DNA from: Motilimonas cestriensis | GTDB taxonomy: Bacteria > Pseudomonadota > Gammaproteobacteria > Enterobacterales > CBDFNC01 | NCBI RefSeq assembly: GCF_021295315.1 | Contig: NZ_JAIMJA010000011.1 | Coordinates: 62,001-126,000, forward strand | Direction: 5' to 3' | DNA: 64,000 nt | In this document: positions 8,160-17,947 of the stretch, one piece after another | Layout: every line of letters starts with the position of its first letter | Numbering within the stretch: the first letter of the stretch is position 1 | Notes under the pieces: model-generated | The model's database searches: none | Told to the model about the DNA's origin: nothing | Seen by the model: the letters and a program-made list of their open reading frames with translations, nothing else | Program-made: the position numbers and the translations under genes

Positions 8160-10244
8160 TTATGCGTAATGCTTTAATAAACTTGGGATATCTAGAATTA
8201 ATGCAATACCACCATCACTGGTTATGGTGGCACCCGCCATACCTGGCGTACCTTGTAATAAGTCATCAAGGGCCTTAATCACCACTTCTTCTTGCCCGAT
8301 TAAACTGTCGACTACGAAACCAACTTGTTTCATGCCCAGTTGCACTATCACCACGTGACCTAAGCCTTCGCGCTTTTTACGGCTAGGAGCGGCCCCAGTT
8401 CTGATCAACCAGTCTTGTAAGTAAAACAACGGAATGGCTTTTTCTCTTACAATAACGGTTAGCTGACCATCCACGATATTGGTCTTGCGTAAATCAAGAT
8501 GGAAAATTTCATTTACATTGGTCAATGGCAAAGCAAACGTTTGCTTACCGACCAATACCATTAGTGTTGGCAGAATCGCTAGCGTTAGCGGAACTTTAAT
8601 TTCTAAACGCGTACCAGTGCCTAAATTTGAATCTATATGAATAGCACCATTTAGCTGAGTGATACTGGTTTTAACCACATCCATACCCACGCCGCGACCT
8701 GAAATATCAGAAATCTCAACCTTGGTCGAAAAGCCCGGTGCAAAAATCAGGTTATAGGCCTCGGTATTCGACATTCTTGCCGCAGTATCAGGGTCTAGAA
8801 TACCTTTGTTGATAGCGATACTTTTGAGCTTTTCAGCATCCATCCCAGCGCCATCATCTTGAATAACAAGTAAGATATGATCGCCTTCTTGAGAAGCGGA
8901 TAATTTGATTTGCCCCATTCTCGGTTTGCCATTTTGCTCACGCACATCAGGCATTTCTACACCGTGGTCCACCGCGTTACGCACTAAGTGAACCAGCGGA
9001 TCGGCAAGCGCTTCTACTAGGTTTTTATCTAAATCTGTTTCCTCACCTTCCAGGGTAAGGTTAATGTCTTTTTTCAGTGTTCGCGCCAAATCCCGAACCA
9101 CTCGAGGGAAACGGCCGAATACCTTTTTAATCGGCTGCATGCGGGTTTTCATTACCCCGCCTTGTAAGTCAGCAGTAACAACATCAAGGTTAGCGACCGC
9201 TTTCGCCATCGCTTCATCACTGCTGTTAATACCTAAACTCACTAAGCGATTGCGCACCAATACCAGCTCACCCACCATATTCATAATTTCGTCTAAGGTA
9301 CGTGTATCAACACGTACTGTCGATTCGCCTTGAGGCGGTGGATTTCGGCTTGCTGCTGGTTTTTCAGCGGCAGCAGGTGCTTGAGGCTGAACCGCGGCTG
9401 GAGCAGCTGTTGGAGTAGCAGCAACCGGCGCTGCCTCTGGTACCGCTGCAGGAGCAGTTGGCTCAGGCGTACTGGTTACAGTCGGGCTTTGCCCTGCGCC
9501 ATGTAATTCATCAAGTAAACGCTCGAATTCATCATCGTCAATAACACTATCATCGGCAGGAGGGGGAGCTGCTGCGATTTTGTGCTGCCCTTTACCATGA
9601 AGCTCATCCAATAAGGATTCAAACTCATCATCAGTAATATCGCCCGAGCTGACACTGGGTGCCGCTGCGGCTTTCGATGGGCTTGAATTGCCATGTAACT
9701 CATCGAGTAATCGTTCAAATTCGTCTTCGGTGATGTCATCTATACCGGCATCACCCGCTGCATTGCTTGCCTGTGTTGCCACAGGCTCTGGCTTAGGAGC
9801 GGCTACGGGTTCTTTGGCCACAGGCGGCTCAGGGGTTGCTACAGGCTCTGCTCCAGCGGGCTGACTCAATTTGTGCATGGCATCAAGAATTGCCTGAGGA
9901 GCGGGCGTTAAGGGCTCTCTCGCTTGCACCTGAGCGAACATTTCATTAATACAGTCCAAGGCTTCGAGGATAGTATCCATTAGTTCAGAGTTAACAGGGC
10001 GACCGCCATTACGTAACGTGTCAAACACGTTTTCTGCACCGTGACAACAATCTACCAATTCAGTAAGAGAAAGAAAGCCAGCGCCCCCTTTAACGGTATG
10101 GAAGCCACGGAATATGGCATTCAGTAAATTGGTGTCATCAGGCTGCTTTTCCAAGTCAACCAATTGCTCAGAAAGCAGCTCGAGTATCTCGGCAGCTTCT
10201 ACCAAAAAGTCCTGTAAAATGTCTTCATCGACCTCAAAGCCCAT
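8160..10244 (-). CDS. cheA: Chemotaxis histidine kinase CheA
   Basis: 694 residues. Domain order: HPt P1 (1-125) with the phospho-accepting histidine H49 in FRGFHTVKGGAG; a Pro/Ala-rich linker (125-305) containing three copies of DEFERLLDELHG spaced exactly 32 residues apart (starting near 169, 201, 233); dimerisation, then the kinase domain with N-box LVHLVRNAVDHG, DDGAGMD and GRGVGMDVV; and a C-terminal CheW-like regulatory domain. The repeated linker stands where the CheY/CheB-binding P2 domain usually is, and no classical P2 is evident. It lies between cheZ and cheB in the operon. Confidence 0.97.
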   Translation of the reverse strand: MGFEVDEDILQDFLVEAAEILELLSEQLVDLEKQPDDTNLLNAIFRGFHTVKGGAGFLSLTELVDCCHGAENVFDTLRNGGRPVNSELMDTILEALDCINEMFAQVQAREPLTPAPQAILDAMHKLSQPAGAEPVATPEPPVAKEPVAAPKPEPVATQASNAAGDAGIDDITEDEFERLLDELHGNSSPSKAAAAPSVSSGDITDDEFESLLDELHGKGQHKIAAAPPPADDSVIDDDEFERLLDELHGAGQSPTVTSTPEPTAPAAVPEAAPVAATPTAAPAAVQPQAPAAAEKPAASRNPPPQGESTVRVDTRTLDEIMNMVGELVLVRNRLVSLGINSSDEAMAKAVANLDVVTADLQGGVMKTRMQPIKKVFGRFPRVVRDLARTLKKDINLTLEGEETDLDKNLVEALADPLVHLVRNAVDHGVEMPDVREQNGKPRMGQIKLSASQEGDHILLVIQDDGAGMDAEKLKSIAINKGILDPDTAARMSNTEAYNLIFAPGFSTKVEISDISGRGVGMDVVKTSITQLNGAIHIDSNLGTGTRLEIKVPLTLAILPTLMVLVGKQTFALPLTNVNEIFHLDLRKTNIVDGQLTVIVREKAIPLFYLQDWLIRTGAAPSRKKREGLGHVVIVQLGMKQVGFVVDSLIGQEEVVIKALDDLLQGTPGMAGATITSDGGIALILDIPSLLKHYA
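9499..9740 (-). repeat. Three 32-residue repeats in the CheA linker
   Basis: Three copies of an acidic amphipathic motif, (I)xDDEFExLLDELHG, each followed by a 17-residue Ala/Pro/Ser-rich spacer, give an exact 32-residue (96-bp) period. Approximate copies are 9691-9740, 9595-9642 and 9499-9548. The motif is conserved more strictly than the spacers, which suggests a short binding peptide used three times. Confidence 0.85.
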
Positions 10245-10253
10245 GCGCTACTC

Positions 10254-11009
10254 CTAGAATCCTAAACTTGATAACAAGTCATCAACATCATCTTGTCCCG
10301 AAACGACATCATCTCTCGACTCGGCATTCATTATCGGGCCTTCAGCTTCAATCCCAGATGTTCGAGGTGAATCGGTATCGCTTTGTTTTGGCTTTTGTTC
10401 AATCTCACCAAACATCGTCAGCATTTCAACCAATTTCACTTCCACTTCCTGAACTAAAGTGATAACGCGCCGGATCATCTGACCCGTTAAATCTTGAAAA
10501 TCTTGAGCCATTAAAATTTCAGTCAATAAGTGCCTTAACTTATCGGCGTCTTGCTCTGAATCCTTAAGGATCTTGTCTAACTTGTGACAAAGCTCCTTAA
10601 ACTGAACCAGTTCGATTTCTCGATTCATCAAGCTATTCCAACCGGGTAGGACCTGTTGAATATTCTCATTGAGCCGATCGGCTAACGGCAAACTTTCATC
10701 CACAGCATCCATGGTTCGGTTCGCCGCTTTATCCGTCATTTCTATCACGTAAGTTAGTCTATCTTTCGCATCTGGTATTTCACTATTTGCTAATTCAGAT
10801 AAGCGATTGTCGTTTTGAAAATCAATTAGCGAGTCATGTAATTGACGCGTCAATAAACCAACTTGTTCAAATAGTTCATTCTTAGAAGGATCAGACAGTA
10901 CACCAGAAATCAGAGAATTCGCCTGTGCAACCTCGCCAAGCTCAAGTAGTTCAACCAAATGCTGTGCTTGCTCAAGCGAAAGCAGTGCTTCGTTGGTGCT
11001 TGTCATCAC
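10254..11009 (-). CDS. cheZ: CheY-phosphate phosphatase CheZ
   Basis: 251 residues, predicted all-helical. The catalytic signature is clear: LMAQDFQDLTGQMIRRV, containing the conserved D/Q pair that acts on phospho-CheY. The C-terminal end DDVDDLLSSLGF is the short helix that binds CheY, separated by a flexible linker. It sits six bases after cheY and nine bases before cheA. It terminates the motor signal by speeding dephosphorylation of CheY. Confidence 0.96.
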   Translation of the reverse strand: MMTSTNEALLSLEQAQHLVELLELGEVAQANSLISGVLSDPSKNELFEQVGLLTRQLHDSLIDFQNDNRLSELANSEIPDAKDRLTYVIEMTDKAANRTMDAVDESLPLADRLNENIQQVLPGWNSLMNREIELVQFKELCHKLDKILKDSEQDADKLRHLLTEILMAQDFQDLTGQMIRRVITLVQEVEVKLVEMLTMFGEIEQKPKQSDTDSPRTSGIEAEGPIMNAESRDDVVSGQDDVDDLLSSLGF

Positions 11010-11015
11010 GCCCCC

Positions 11016-11399
11016 TTACTGAAGTCGTTCGAAAATTTTATCGAGCTTTTCTTTCAATGTAGCAGCAGTAAATGGCTTAACGATATAGCCATTGACCCCT
11101 GCCTGTGCAGCTTCAATAATTTGTTCGCGTTTGGCTTCAGCCGTTACCATCAGCACAGGAAGGTGACGTAGACTTTCGTCTTTACGCACTTCTTTTAGCA
11201 AGTCAATCCCTTGCATACCCGGCATATTCCAATCGGTAACAAGAAATTCAAAATCCCCATTCTTCAGCATCGGTAACGCTGTGCTACCATCATCCGCTTC
11301 ATGGGTATTGTTGAATCCAAGATCACGCAATAGGTTTTTAATTATTCTTCGCATTGTTGAAAAATCATCAACAATCAGAATCTTCATATTTTTATCCAA
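11016..11399 (-). CDS. cheY: Chemotaxis response regulator CheY
   Basis: Single receiver domain of 127 residues if started at the TTG at 11399. That codon is chosen because GAGGAG lies just upstream with proper spacing, and the protein then begins [19 protein letters not shown], matching Vibrio and Pseudomonas CheY. An in-frame ATG at 11435 would add 12 non-conserved residues. Key residues are the DD pair at the start, phospho-acceptor D in VTDWNMPG, T in VTAEAK and K in YIVKPF. Phospho-CheY binds FliM and FliN at the motor switch. The protein is nearly identical in motif content to the flagellar-active CheY-3 type of Vibrio. Confidence 0.95.
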   Translation of the reverse strand: MDKNMKILIVDDFSTMRRIIKNLLRDLGFNNTHEADDGSTALPMLKNGDFEFLVTDWNMPGMQGIDLLKEVRKDESLRHLPVLMVTAEAKREQIIEAAQAGVNGYIVKPFTAATLKEKLDKIFERLQ

Positions 11400-11504
11400 C
11401 TTATTCTCCTCAAATGGCAGTTGGTTAGTACTCAACTCTTTGTGCTGAAGTGTTCTATAACATACTACAAATCAGTATAGTTACTTAATATCATATCGAC
11501 AGAA

Positions 11505-12221
11505 CTAAGTTTGCCAATCAAGCATTCGCCCTTTTAACCGGTGAATAGCTTGGCTGTGTATTTGACTTACTCTTGACTCACTGACACTTAACACTTCACC
11601 AATTTCACGTAAATTTAGCTCTTCATCATAATATAAAGATAATACAAGGGCTTCGCGTTCGGGTAAGGATTTTATACAAGATGCGAGGTCATACTGAAAT
11701 TTTTCTTCAAAAACCCCTTCAAATGGCGAATTTTCATCCAGCTCACTCGATGGCAAGGAATCTTGGCCTACGGCCAAGTCTTCGATACCGATTAGTTTAC
11801 CACTGTTTACATCTCTGAGCATGGCGTGATAATCGTCAACACTCACTTGTAGTTTATTGGCAATATCGCTGTCTTTAGCATCAGCGCCTAATTCTTTCTC
11901 AACACTATCGATGGCTTGGGCAATAAGACGACTATTTTTGTGTACACTTCTTGGCACCCAATCACCGCGGCGCATCTCATCGAGCATCGCGCCACGAATA
12001 CGAATACCTGCAAACGTTTCAAAGCTTGCTCCTTTGCTCGCGTCAAAATTTCGACTGGCTTCAAGTAAGCCAATCAGGCCCGCTTGAGTTAAATCTTCTA
12101 CCAGCACACTTGCTGGCAGCCTTGCCATCAAGTGATGTGCAATCCGTTGCACTAAGGTTCCATAGCGTTCAACCAGTTCATTCGGCTGAACTTGACTGGT
12201 GTAGGCATGGACTTTACTCAC
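11505..12221 (-). CDS. fliA: RNA polymerase sigma factor for flagellar operon FliA (sigma-28)
   Basis: 238 residues from a GTG at 12221, which overlaps the flhG stop (GTGAGTAA) and has AGAGAGAAAA before it. An ATG at 12254 would extend it by 11 residues. Sigma-70 region 2 is seen as YGTLVQRIAHHLMARLP and the DLTQAGLIGLLEA core, region 3 follows, and region 4 has REALVLSLYYDEELNLREIGEVLSVSESRVSQIHSQA. It directs late flagellar genes (flagellin, some chemotaxis genes) after hook completion. The anti-sigma gene flgM is not in this window. Confidence 0.96.
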   Translation of the reverse strand: MSKVHAYTSQVQPNELVERYGTLVQRIAHHLMARLPASVLVEDLTQAGLIGLLEASRNFDASKGASFETFAGIRIRGAMLDEMRRGDWVPRSVHKNSRLIAQAIDSVEKELGADAKDSDIANKLQVSVDDYHAMLRDVNSGKLIGIEDLAVGQDSLPSSELDENSPFEGVFEEKFQYDLASCIKSLPEREALVLSLYYDEELNLREIGEVLSVSESRVSQIHSQAIHRLKGRMLDWQT

Positions 12222-13098
12222 TAATTTTCTCTCTCTTGGCCGCTGTGTTATCAAGCAGTTTTTCGATGAAAAACTCTAAATGCCCACCTGGCTGATTCGG
12301 CACAGGCCAAGTTATCGCTTTACTGGATAAGGCTCTAAACGCCAGTGATGAAGGAGATTTAGGAAATGATTCCACGACTAATTTTTGCTTGCGTACCGAT
12401 TGACGAACATTATTATCAAATGGAATACAGGCGACTAACTCTAAGGCCGTATCTAAAAAGCGGTCGGTCACACGCGTTAATTTAGAAAATAACTCTTGCC
12501 CTTCGCGTAAGCTGCGAACCATATTAGCGACAATCTTAAAGTGAAACACGCCATATTGCGTATTTAACAACTTGATTAAGGCATAAGCATCGGTAATTGA
12601 CGTGGGCTCGTCACACACCACCACAACAATATCTTGTGCCGCGCGAGCAAAGCTAAGCACCATGTCTGAAATACCCGCGGCAGTGTCTACTAACAACACA
12701 TCAATTGGCGTTTGCAGTTCACTGAACGCCCGAATTAGGCCAACGTGCTCTGCTGGCGTTAATTCCACCATGGATTTAGTACCTGACGTAGCAGGTATAA
12801 TTTTCATCCCTTGGGGAGCGTCAATGATCACTTCATCTAAGGTGCACTCGCCAGATAACACATGGGAAAGGTTTTTAGTTACGCGCAGGCCGAGTAATAC
12901 ATCCACATTGGCCAACCCTAAGTCGGCATCTAGCACTAACACACGTTTGCCTTGAGCAGCGAGAGAGGCGGCTAAATTCAAGGTGACGTTCGTTTTACCA
13001 ACGCCCCCTTTGCCACCCGTCACGGTAATCACTTTAACTTTGTTATTTTTCATCATTCGCAGCCCACTCGCCTGATCATTTAACATCGATTTATTCAT
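12214..13098 (-). CDS. flhG: Flagellar number regulator FlhG (FleN, MinD-like ATPase)
   Basis: 294 residues from the ATG at 13098, which overlaps the flhF stop (ATGAATAA) and follows CGGAG; an upstream ATG at 13122 is less likely. Deviant Walker A GGKGGVGKTN, Walker A' VLVLDADLGLANVDVLLGL and Walker B VLLVDTAAGIS are all visible. FlhG limits flagellar number by antagonising FlhF and FlrA. The C-terminus continues past the ATPase core, ending in a Lys/Glu-rich tail. Order flhF-flhG-fliA with overlapping ends suggests a tightly coupled operon. Confidence 0.96.
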   Translation of the reverse strand: MNKSMLNDQASGLRMMKNNKVKVITVTGGKGGVGKTNVTLNLAASLAAQGKRVLVLDADLGLANVDVLLGLRVTKNLSHVLSGECTLDEVIIDAPQGMKIIPATSGTKSMVELTPAEHVGLIRAFSELQTPIDVLLVDTAAGISDMVLSFARAAQDIVVVVCDEPTSITDAYALIKLLNTQYGVFHFKIVANMVRSLREGQELFSKLTRVTDRFLDTALELVACIPFDNNVRQSVRKQKLVVESFPKSPSSLAFRALSSKAITWPVPNQPGGHLEFFIEKLLDNTAAKREKISE

Positions 13099-14509
13099 AA
13101 TACTCCGAAGTGTGGCAGTCATCTGCTTCGCTATACCACTGATGTTGGTCTTTCGCCATTTCCTGCTCCATTAAACTTAGCGCGCTGGACACCATATATT
13201 TGGCACTGGCTATTTTGATATCTTCAGGCACCCTTTGACCATTAGTAATATATGAAATGGGTAAAGCATGCTTAATTGTAACACTTAGTATTTCACCTAG
13301 ACTCAAACTTTCATCTAGTTTCGTGAGAATACAACCAGATAAGGGTATTCTACGAAAGTGTTCGATGGCTTCTTGTACAACTCGGCGCTGAGAAGTAGCC
13401 GGGATAACCAGAAAACTGCGAATGCGTACGCGCGAGTTTTTCATTAAAGTTTCCAGTTGCTCAGATAACCGAACATCTCGTTGCCCCATTCCGGCTGTAT
13501 CAATTAACACTAATCGCTTGGTTCGCATCTGATACAAAATATCAGATAGCTCATCTGCATCTTTGGCGACACGAACCGAACACCCTAAAATCTTGCCGTA
13601 AGTTGCCAGCTGTTCATGAGCACCAATACGATATGTATCCGTGGTAATCAAGCCCACTTGCTCAGGACCGTGTTCCATGGCAAAACGCGCCGCTAATTTA
13701 GCGATAGTTGTGGTTTTACCTACGCCCGTTGGTCCTAATAAGGCCACTGCGCCGCCCAATTTAAGAATTTCGTTCTCGCCAATAGAGACTTGATCTTCAA
13801 GTAGCTGGGATAAGTATTGCTTAGCTTCAGCCGGTGAACAACTTTCCGGTATACAACTGGCTAACTGATCCGAAATATCGTCTGAAAAGCCACATTTATT
13901 CAACCACTTGATCAGCATAGCTCGAACTGGCTCTTTGCGCTCGAGCTCTTGCCACATCAAACCAGAAACTTGGTGCTCTAATAACTTTCTTAGGGAAGCC
14001 ATTTCTTCACGCATGGAGTCTAAGATTTTATCATCTTTGCTGTTATTACTTGGCGCGGACTTCAAAGGTCTGGTTGGCGCAGGACGTGGCTTTGGCTGCT
14101 CCCAGTCATTTTGCTCCATCAAAGTGGCAGGCTTAGCGCTCGGTCGAGCCGGTTTTGCGGTTGCCCTACCTTGTTTGTTTAGTAGCGCTGACAGTGAGTC
14201 CGCTAGGTTTTGACCAGAGCGAGCATTAATCGTCTTAGCTTGCTCCATCGCAGCACTGCTCACCTGGGTTGAGTTAGCACGAGGACGATTAGATAAAACA
14301 ACACTGTCTTCCTTTAAATCACGATTTTCTTTTACATCACGTGGTTGCGCTTTCGATTCTGTGGCTGATTGGTAATCTACCGCCGCTACAATTTCAATGC
14401 CGCCGGTGACCTTTTTGTTGGACATAATCACAGCGTCCGGCCCTAAAATGTCCTTCACTTCAGCCAGAGCTGCACGCATATCTTTGGCAAAAAAACGTTT
14501 AATTTTCAT
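13091..14509 (-). CDS. flhF: Flagellar biosynthesis GTPase FlhF
   Basis: 472 residues: a basic N-terminal B domain beginning MKIKRFFAKDMRAAL, a low-complexity Lys/Pro/Ser linker (about 75-165), then the SRP-type NG domain. The GTPase motifs are LLGPTGVGKTTTIAKLA (G1), LITTDTYRIGAHEQL, VLIDTAGMGQRD (G3) and LTKLDES (G4). FlhF marks the pole for flagellar assembly, recruiting FliF. It begins 18 bases after the flhA stop and overlaps flhG. Length and architecture are ordinary for polar flagellates. Confidence 0.96.
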   Translation of the reverse strand: MKIKRFFAKDMRAALAEVKDILGPDAVIMSNKKVTGGIEIVAAVDYQSATESKAQPRDVKENRDLKEDSVVLSNRPRANSTQVSSAAMEQAKTINARSGQNLADSLSALLNKQGRATAKPARPSAKPATLMEQNDWEQPKPRPAPTRPLKSAPSNNSKDDKILDSMREEMASLRKLLEHQVSGLMWQELERKEPVRAMLIKWLNKCGFSDDISDQLASCIPESCSPAEAKQYLSQLLEDQVSIGENEILKLGGAVALLGPTGVGKTTTIAKLAARFAMEHGPEQVGLITTDTYRIGAHEQLATYGKILGCSVRVAKDADELSDILYQMRTKRLVLIDTAGMGQRDVRLSEQLETLMKNSRVRIRSFLVIPATSQRRVVQEAIEHFRRIPLSGCILTKLDESLSLGEILSVTIKHALPISYITNGQRVPEDIKIASAKYMVSSALSLMEQEMAKDQHQWYSEADDCHTSEYYE

Positions 14510-14527
14510 ACTGCAGTCTCCTGTCGA

Positions 14528-16630
14528 TTACTGCCCGACAGAGTTAACGATTCTAATCTGCTTATCTTCAGGAACTTCTTGATATGACAGAACTTGTAAT
14601 CCAGGGATTGTATTTTTAACAAATTTCGCAAGGGTGGTACGTAATACGCCCGACGTTAGCAAAACAGCTGGCTGACCTGCAAGCTCTTGCTGTTGTGATG
14701 CTTCAAATAATGCGCGTTGGATCCGTTCTGCCAGCCCGGGCTCAATGCCTGCACCATCACTGCCCCCTGCCTGTATTGAGTTATGCAAAATTTGCTCCAA
14801 CTCTGGTGATAAGGTAATCACGGGAATTTCAGGCTCCGCACCGACAATATTTTGACTGATCATACGTTTTAACGCGATCCGACAAGCAGCCGTCAATACT
14901 TCTGAATCTTGGCTTTTCACGCCGTAATCTGACAATGTTTGTACGATGGTTCGAATATCACGGATTGGTACCCCTTCATTCAATAGCCCTTGCAACACTT
15001 TAACAATCACCCCTAGCGGTAAAATTTCAGGCACTAACCCTTCTACAAGTTTAGGATGACTTTTTGCTAATAAGTCTAATAAATTCTGTACTTCTTCATG
15101 GCCTAACAATTGCGCCGCATGATTAGTCAATATTTGACTCAAATGTGTCGCCACCACGGTTGCAGCATCAACGACAGTATACCCCATCGCTTGAGCATGC
15201 TCACGCTGACTCGGTGAGATCCAAAGTGCATCAAGTTGAAAAGCTGGCTCGATGGTTGGCACGCCTTCCACCGTGCCAAATACCTGACCGGGGTTTATCG
15301 CCATTTCTTTATCGTGCAGCACTTCAGCCTGACCACTGGTCACCCCCATCAAGGAGATGCTGTAATAACTGGGCGGTAAATCTAAGTTATCGCGAATATG
15401 AACCGGCGGAACCAAAAAGCCCAGTTCTTGGGATAACTTTTTACGCACCCCCTTGATTCGCTCTAATAGCTCGCCGCCTTGGCTTTTATCGACTAATGGA
15501 ATTAACCGATAGCCAACCTCTAAACCAATAGTGTCCACGGGTTGCACATCATCCCATCCTAGCTCTTTAGTTTTATTGGCAGGATTACTGCTAGCCACGT
15601 TTTTCTCACTGGCGACTAAGGCCTGTGCGGCTTGCTCTTTTTGCTTTTTCATTAACCAATATGTACCGCCCGCAGCACCTAACCCCAAAGACAAAAACGC
15701 AAAGTGCGGCATGCCTGGCACTAACCCCATCACAATTAAAATACCCGCGGTGATCATTAAGGCTTTAGGGTTACTGAACATTTGCCCCATTACCTGCTCA
15801 CCCATGTCTTCAGAGCGGTTTTCACGGGTCACGGTAATCGCAGCAGCAATTGAGAGCAATAATGAAGGAATTTGTGCGACAAGACCATCACCAATAGTTA
15901 GCAAAGTGTAGATCTCGGCCGCATCGCCAAAACTCAAACCATGTTGCGCCATACCGATAATAAAGCCGCCAATGATGTTGATAAATAAGATCAGGATACC
16001 GGCAATTGCATCCCCTTTTACAAATTTACTGGCACCGTCCATTGAGCCATAAAAGTCAGCTTCACGCGTTACTTCTTCACGACGCACTCTGGCTTGCTCT
16101 TGGTCTATCATGCCAGCGTTCAAATCAGCATCAATCGCCATCTGTTTACCCGGCATCGCATCAAGGGTAAAGCGGGCACTTACTTCAGAAATACGGCCTG
16201 CACCTTTAGTCACCACCACAAAGTTGATAATCATTAGAATTAAGAAGACGATTAAACCAACGGCGTAGTTACCACCAATCACCACCGAGCCAAACGCCGC
16301 GATCACATTACCCGCAGCATCCCCGCCTTGATGCCCCTCCAATAACACCACCCGCGTCGAGGCGACATTCAAAGCCAAGCGCAACAAAGTTGCAATCAGT
16401 AACACTGCAGGAAAAGAAGCAAAATCAAGAGGACGTTTAGTGTAAATCGACACCAAAAGTACAATAAGCGCTAAAGCAATGTTAAAGGAAAATAAAATAT
16501 CTAATAAAAACGCAGGCATAGGTAGGATAACCATGCCTAAGGTAGCAAGAACCATCACCGGCGCACCCACGCCTTTGAGCAGTTTATCTCTTTGCTGCCA
16601 ATAGCCAGCCAAATTTGACTTTAAATTCAT
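14528..16630 (-). CDS. flhA: Flagellar export apparatus protein FlhA
   Basis: 700 residues, the usual size. An N-terminal membrane domain with about eight helices (up to about 330) includes the FHIPEP-type region SARFTLDAMPGKQMAIDADLN and the conserved ARVRREEVTREADFYGSMDGA. The large cytoplasmic domain (about 360-690) binds chaperone-substrate complexes and forms the nonameric ring of the type III export gate. A sigma-54-like promoter lies in the 118-base gap upstream. The gene starts a unit with flhF, flhG and fliA. Confidence 0.97.
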   Translation of the reverse strand: MNLKSNLAGYWQQRDKLLKGVGAPVMVLATLGMVILPMPAFLLDILFSFNIALALIVLLVSIYTKRPLDFASFPAVLLIATLLRLALNVASTRVVLLEGHQGGDAAGNVIAAFGSVVIGGNYAVGLIVFLILMIINFVVVTKGAGRISEVSARFTLDAMPGKQMAIDADLNAGMIDQEQARVRREEVTREADFYGSMDGASKFVKGDAIAGILILFINIIGGFIIGMAQHGLSFGDAAEIYTLLTIGDGLVAQIPSLLLSIAAAITVTRENRSEDMGEQVMGQMFSNPKALMITAGILIVMGLVPGMPHFAFLSLGLGAAGGTYWLMKKQKEQAAQALVASEKNVASSNPANKTKELGWDDVQPVDTIGLEVGYRLIPLVDKSQGGELLERIKGVRKKLSQELGFLVPPVHIRDNLDLPPSYYSISLMGVTSGQAEVLHDKEMAINPGQVFGTVEGVPTIEPAFQLDALWISPSQREHAQAMGYTVVDAATVVATHLSQILTNHAAQLLGHEEVQNLLDLLAKSHPKLVEGLVPEILPLGVIVKVLQGLLNEGVPIRDIRTIVQTLSDYGVKSQDSEVLTAACRIALKRMISQNIVGAEPEIPVITLSPELEQILHNSIQAGGSDGAGIEPGLAERIQRALFEASQQQELAGQPAVLLTSGVLRTTLAKFVKNTIPGLQVLSYQEVPEDKQIRIVNSVGQ

Positions 16631-16667
16631 TCACATAGTTCGACAAAAAAATGACGTTTTAACACTA

Positions 16668-16683
16668 TGCAATAAGTGCGCCT
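16668..16683 (-). promoter_or_regulatory. Sigma-54 type promoter upstream of flhA
   Basis: On the minus strand the sequence is AGGCGCACTTATTGCA, matching the -24 GG and -12 TTGC dinucleotide framework (TGGCACG-N4-TTGCA) with the right spacing. It lies 38 bases before the flhA start in a 118-base gap. The -24 half is less perfect than at flrB, fliE and fliK. Activation by FlrA would be expected from Vibrio. Confidence 0.6.
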
Positions 16684-16748
16684 AATGCAATAAGCTGAGG
16701 CAGAAGTTAGGCAATTTAAAGCATAAAAGTTCGCTTTAGTTCAAATTT

Positions 16749-17879
16749 CTAGTATTTAAACCCTTGTGGCATATCAAACTCTTTAGGTAAAGGTGTTGGC
16801 CTCTTACCGCGCCCTTTGCGAAACTGTTCAAGTTGAAAGATATAAGCAAGGATTTGTGCCACTGCAACAAACAGTTCATGGGGAATTTCGCGATCAAGCT
16901 CGGTAGTGTGATAAATAGCCCGGCATAGTTGTGGTGAACTCATTACTGGCACTTCATACTCTCGCGCAATTTCTCGAATTTTAAGGGCAATTTGATCAAC
17001 CCCTTTCGCGACGACCATGGGGGCCCCCCCTTTACTTGGGTCGTATTTTATGGCTACAGAGTAATGAGTTGGGTTTGTTACAATAACATCCGCATCAGGG
17101 ACTTCTCCCATCATACGTCGCTGCGCCGCTTCCATTTGTAAGCGCCGAATTCGCCCTTTTACTTCCGGCTTACCATCTTGGTCTTTATGCTCATCTTTCA
17201 CTTCCTGCTTGGTCATTTTTAATTGCTCTTTTTGATGCCAAATTTGATAAGGCACATCCACCACCACAATAACCAATAAACTCATGCATAAAATAAGAAA
17301 CATCCAAAGCAGCATGTCCAATGCCGCTTCGGCGCTGGAAGGAAATGGAGTTGAACTGAGCACCAATATATCAGCAAAACTAAAATGCAATATCCCCCAT
17401 ACACCACAGCCAATAACGGCGACTTTCAAGATTGACTTTAACAGCTCCACCACTCCTTGAGTCCCAAACATACGCTTTAAACCAGCCATAGGACTCATCT
17501 TGCTAAACTTGGGCATCATGGCTTCGGTACTAAAATTCATACCACCCAGAGCAATAGTGCCGACCACTCCCGCAATAAACAAAGCGACCAGTATTGCTAG
17601 CGTAGGCAGTACCATTTCTGCAACCCCAGTCGCAAACACCACCAACATTTGTGAAGGATCAAACACCGCCTCACGCTCAAAGGTAAATGCGTCCGTCATC
17701 ATCACCATAAAAGCGTGGCCAAGGCTGTCGCCAAGCATGATCAGGATAAAAGAAGCCATAATCAGAATAGCCGCTGTGCCCAGATCCTTCGAGCGAGTAA
17801 CTTGACCTTTATTTCGCGCATCACTGAGCTTTTTCCCCGTGGGGTCTTCGGTTTTTTCCTGGCCGTCAGCTTCTGCCAT
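16749..17879 (-). CDS. flhB: Flagellar export switch protein FlhB
   Basis: 376 residues: the N-terminal signature EKTEDPTGKKLSDARNKGQV, four membrane helices (about 30-215), then the cytoplasmic domain. The autocleavage tetrapeptide N269-P270-T271-H272 is intact (VTNPTHYSVAI), at the same residue number as in enteric FlhB. Cleavage there switches export from rod/hook to filament proteins under control of FliK. It follows fliR after a 68-base gap. The separate soluble FlhB-like protein encoded at 2216-2509 resembles its C-terminal part. Confidence 0.97.
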   Translation of the reverse strand: MAEADGQEKTEDPTGKKLSDARNKGQVTRSKDLGTAAILIMASFILIMLGDSLGHAFMVMMTDAFTFEREAVFDPSQMLVVFATGVAEMVLPTLAILVALFIAGVVGTIALGGMNFSTEAMMPKFSKMSPMAGLKRMFGTQGVVELLKSILKVAVIGCGVWGILHFSFADILVLSSTPFPSSAEAALDMLLWMFLILCMSLLVIVVVDVPYQIWHQKEQLKMTKQEVKDEHKDQDGKPEVKGRIRRLQMEAAQRRMMGEVPDADVIVTNPTHYSVAIKYDPSKGGAPMVVAKGVDQIALKIREIAREYEVPVMSSPQLCRAIYHTTELDREIPHELFVAVAQILAYIFQLEQFRKGRGKRPTPLPKEFDMPQGFKY

Positions 17880-17947
17880 ATTAAAGCTCCATCATTGAGT
17901 TAAGGTCAGCAAACATTATTTAACAACTTAGACATTAATTGACTGTA

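Noticed and set aside
16686-16700. Second sigma-54-like element before flhA (TGCAATAAGC)
   Set aside because: It repeats the TTGCA half, but the GG of the -24 half is not at the right distance.
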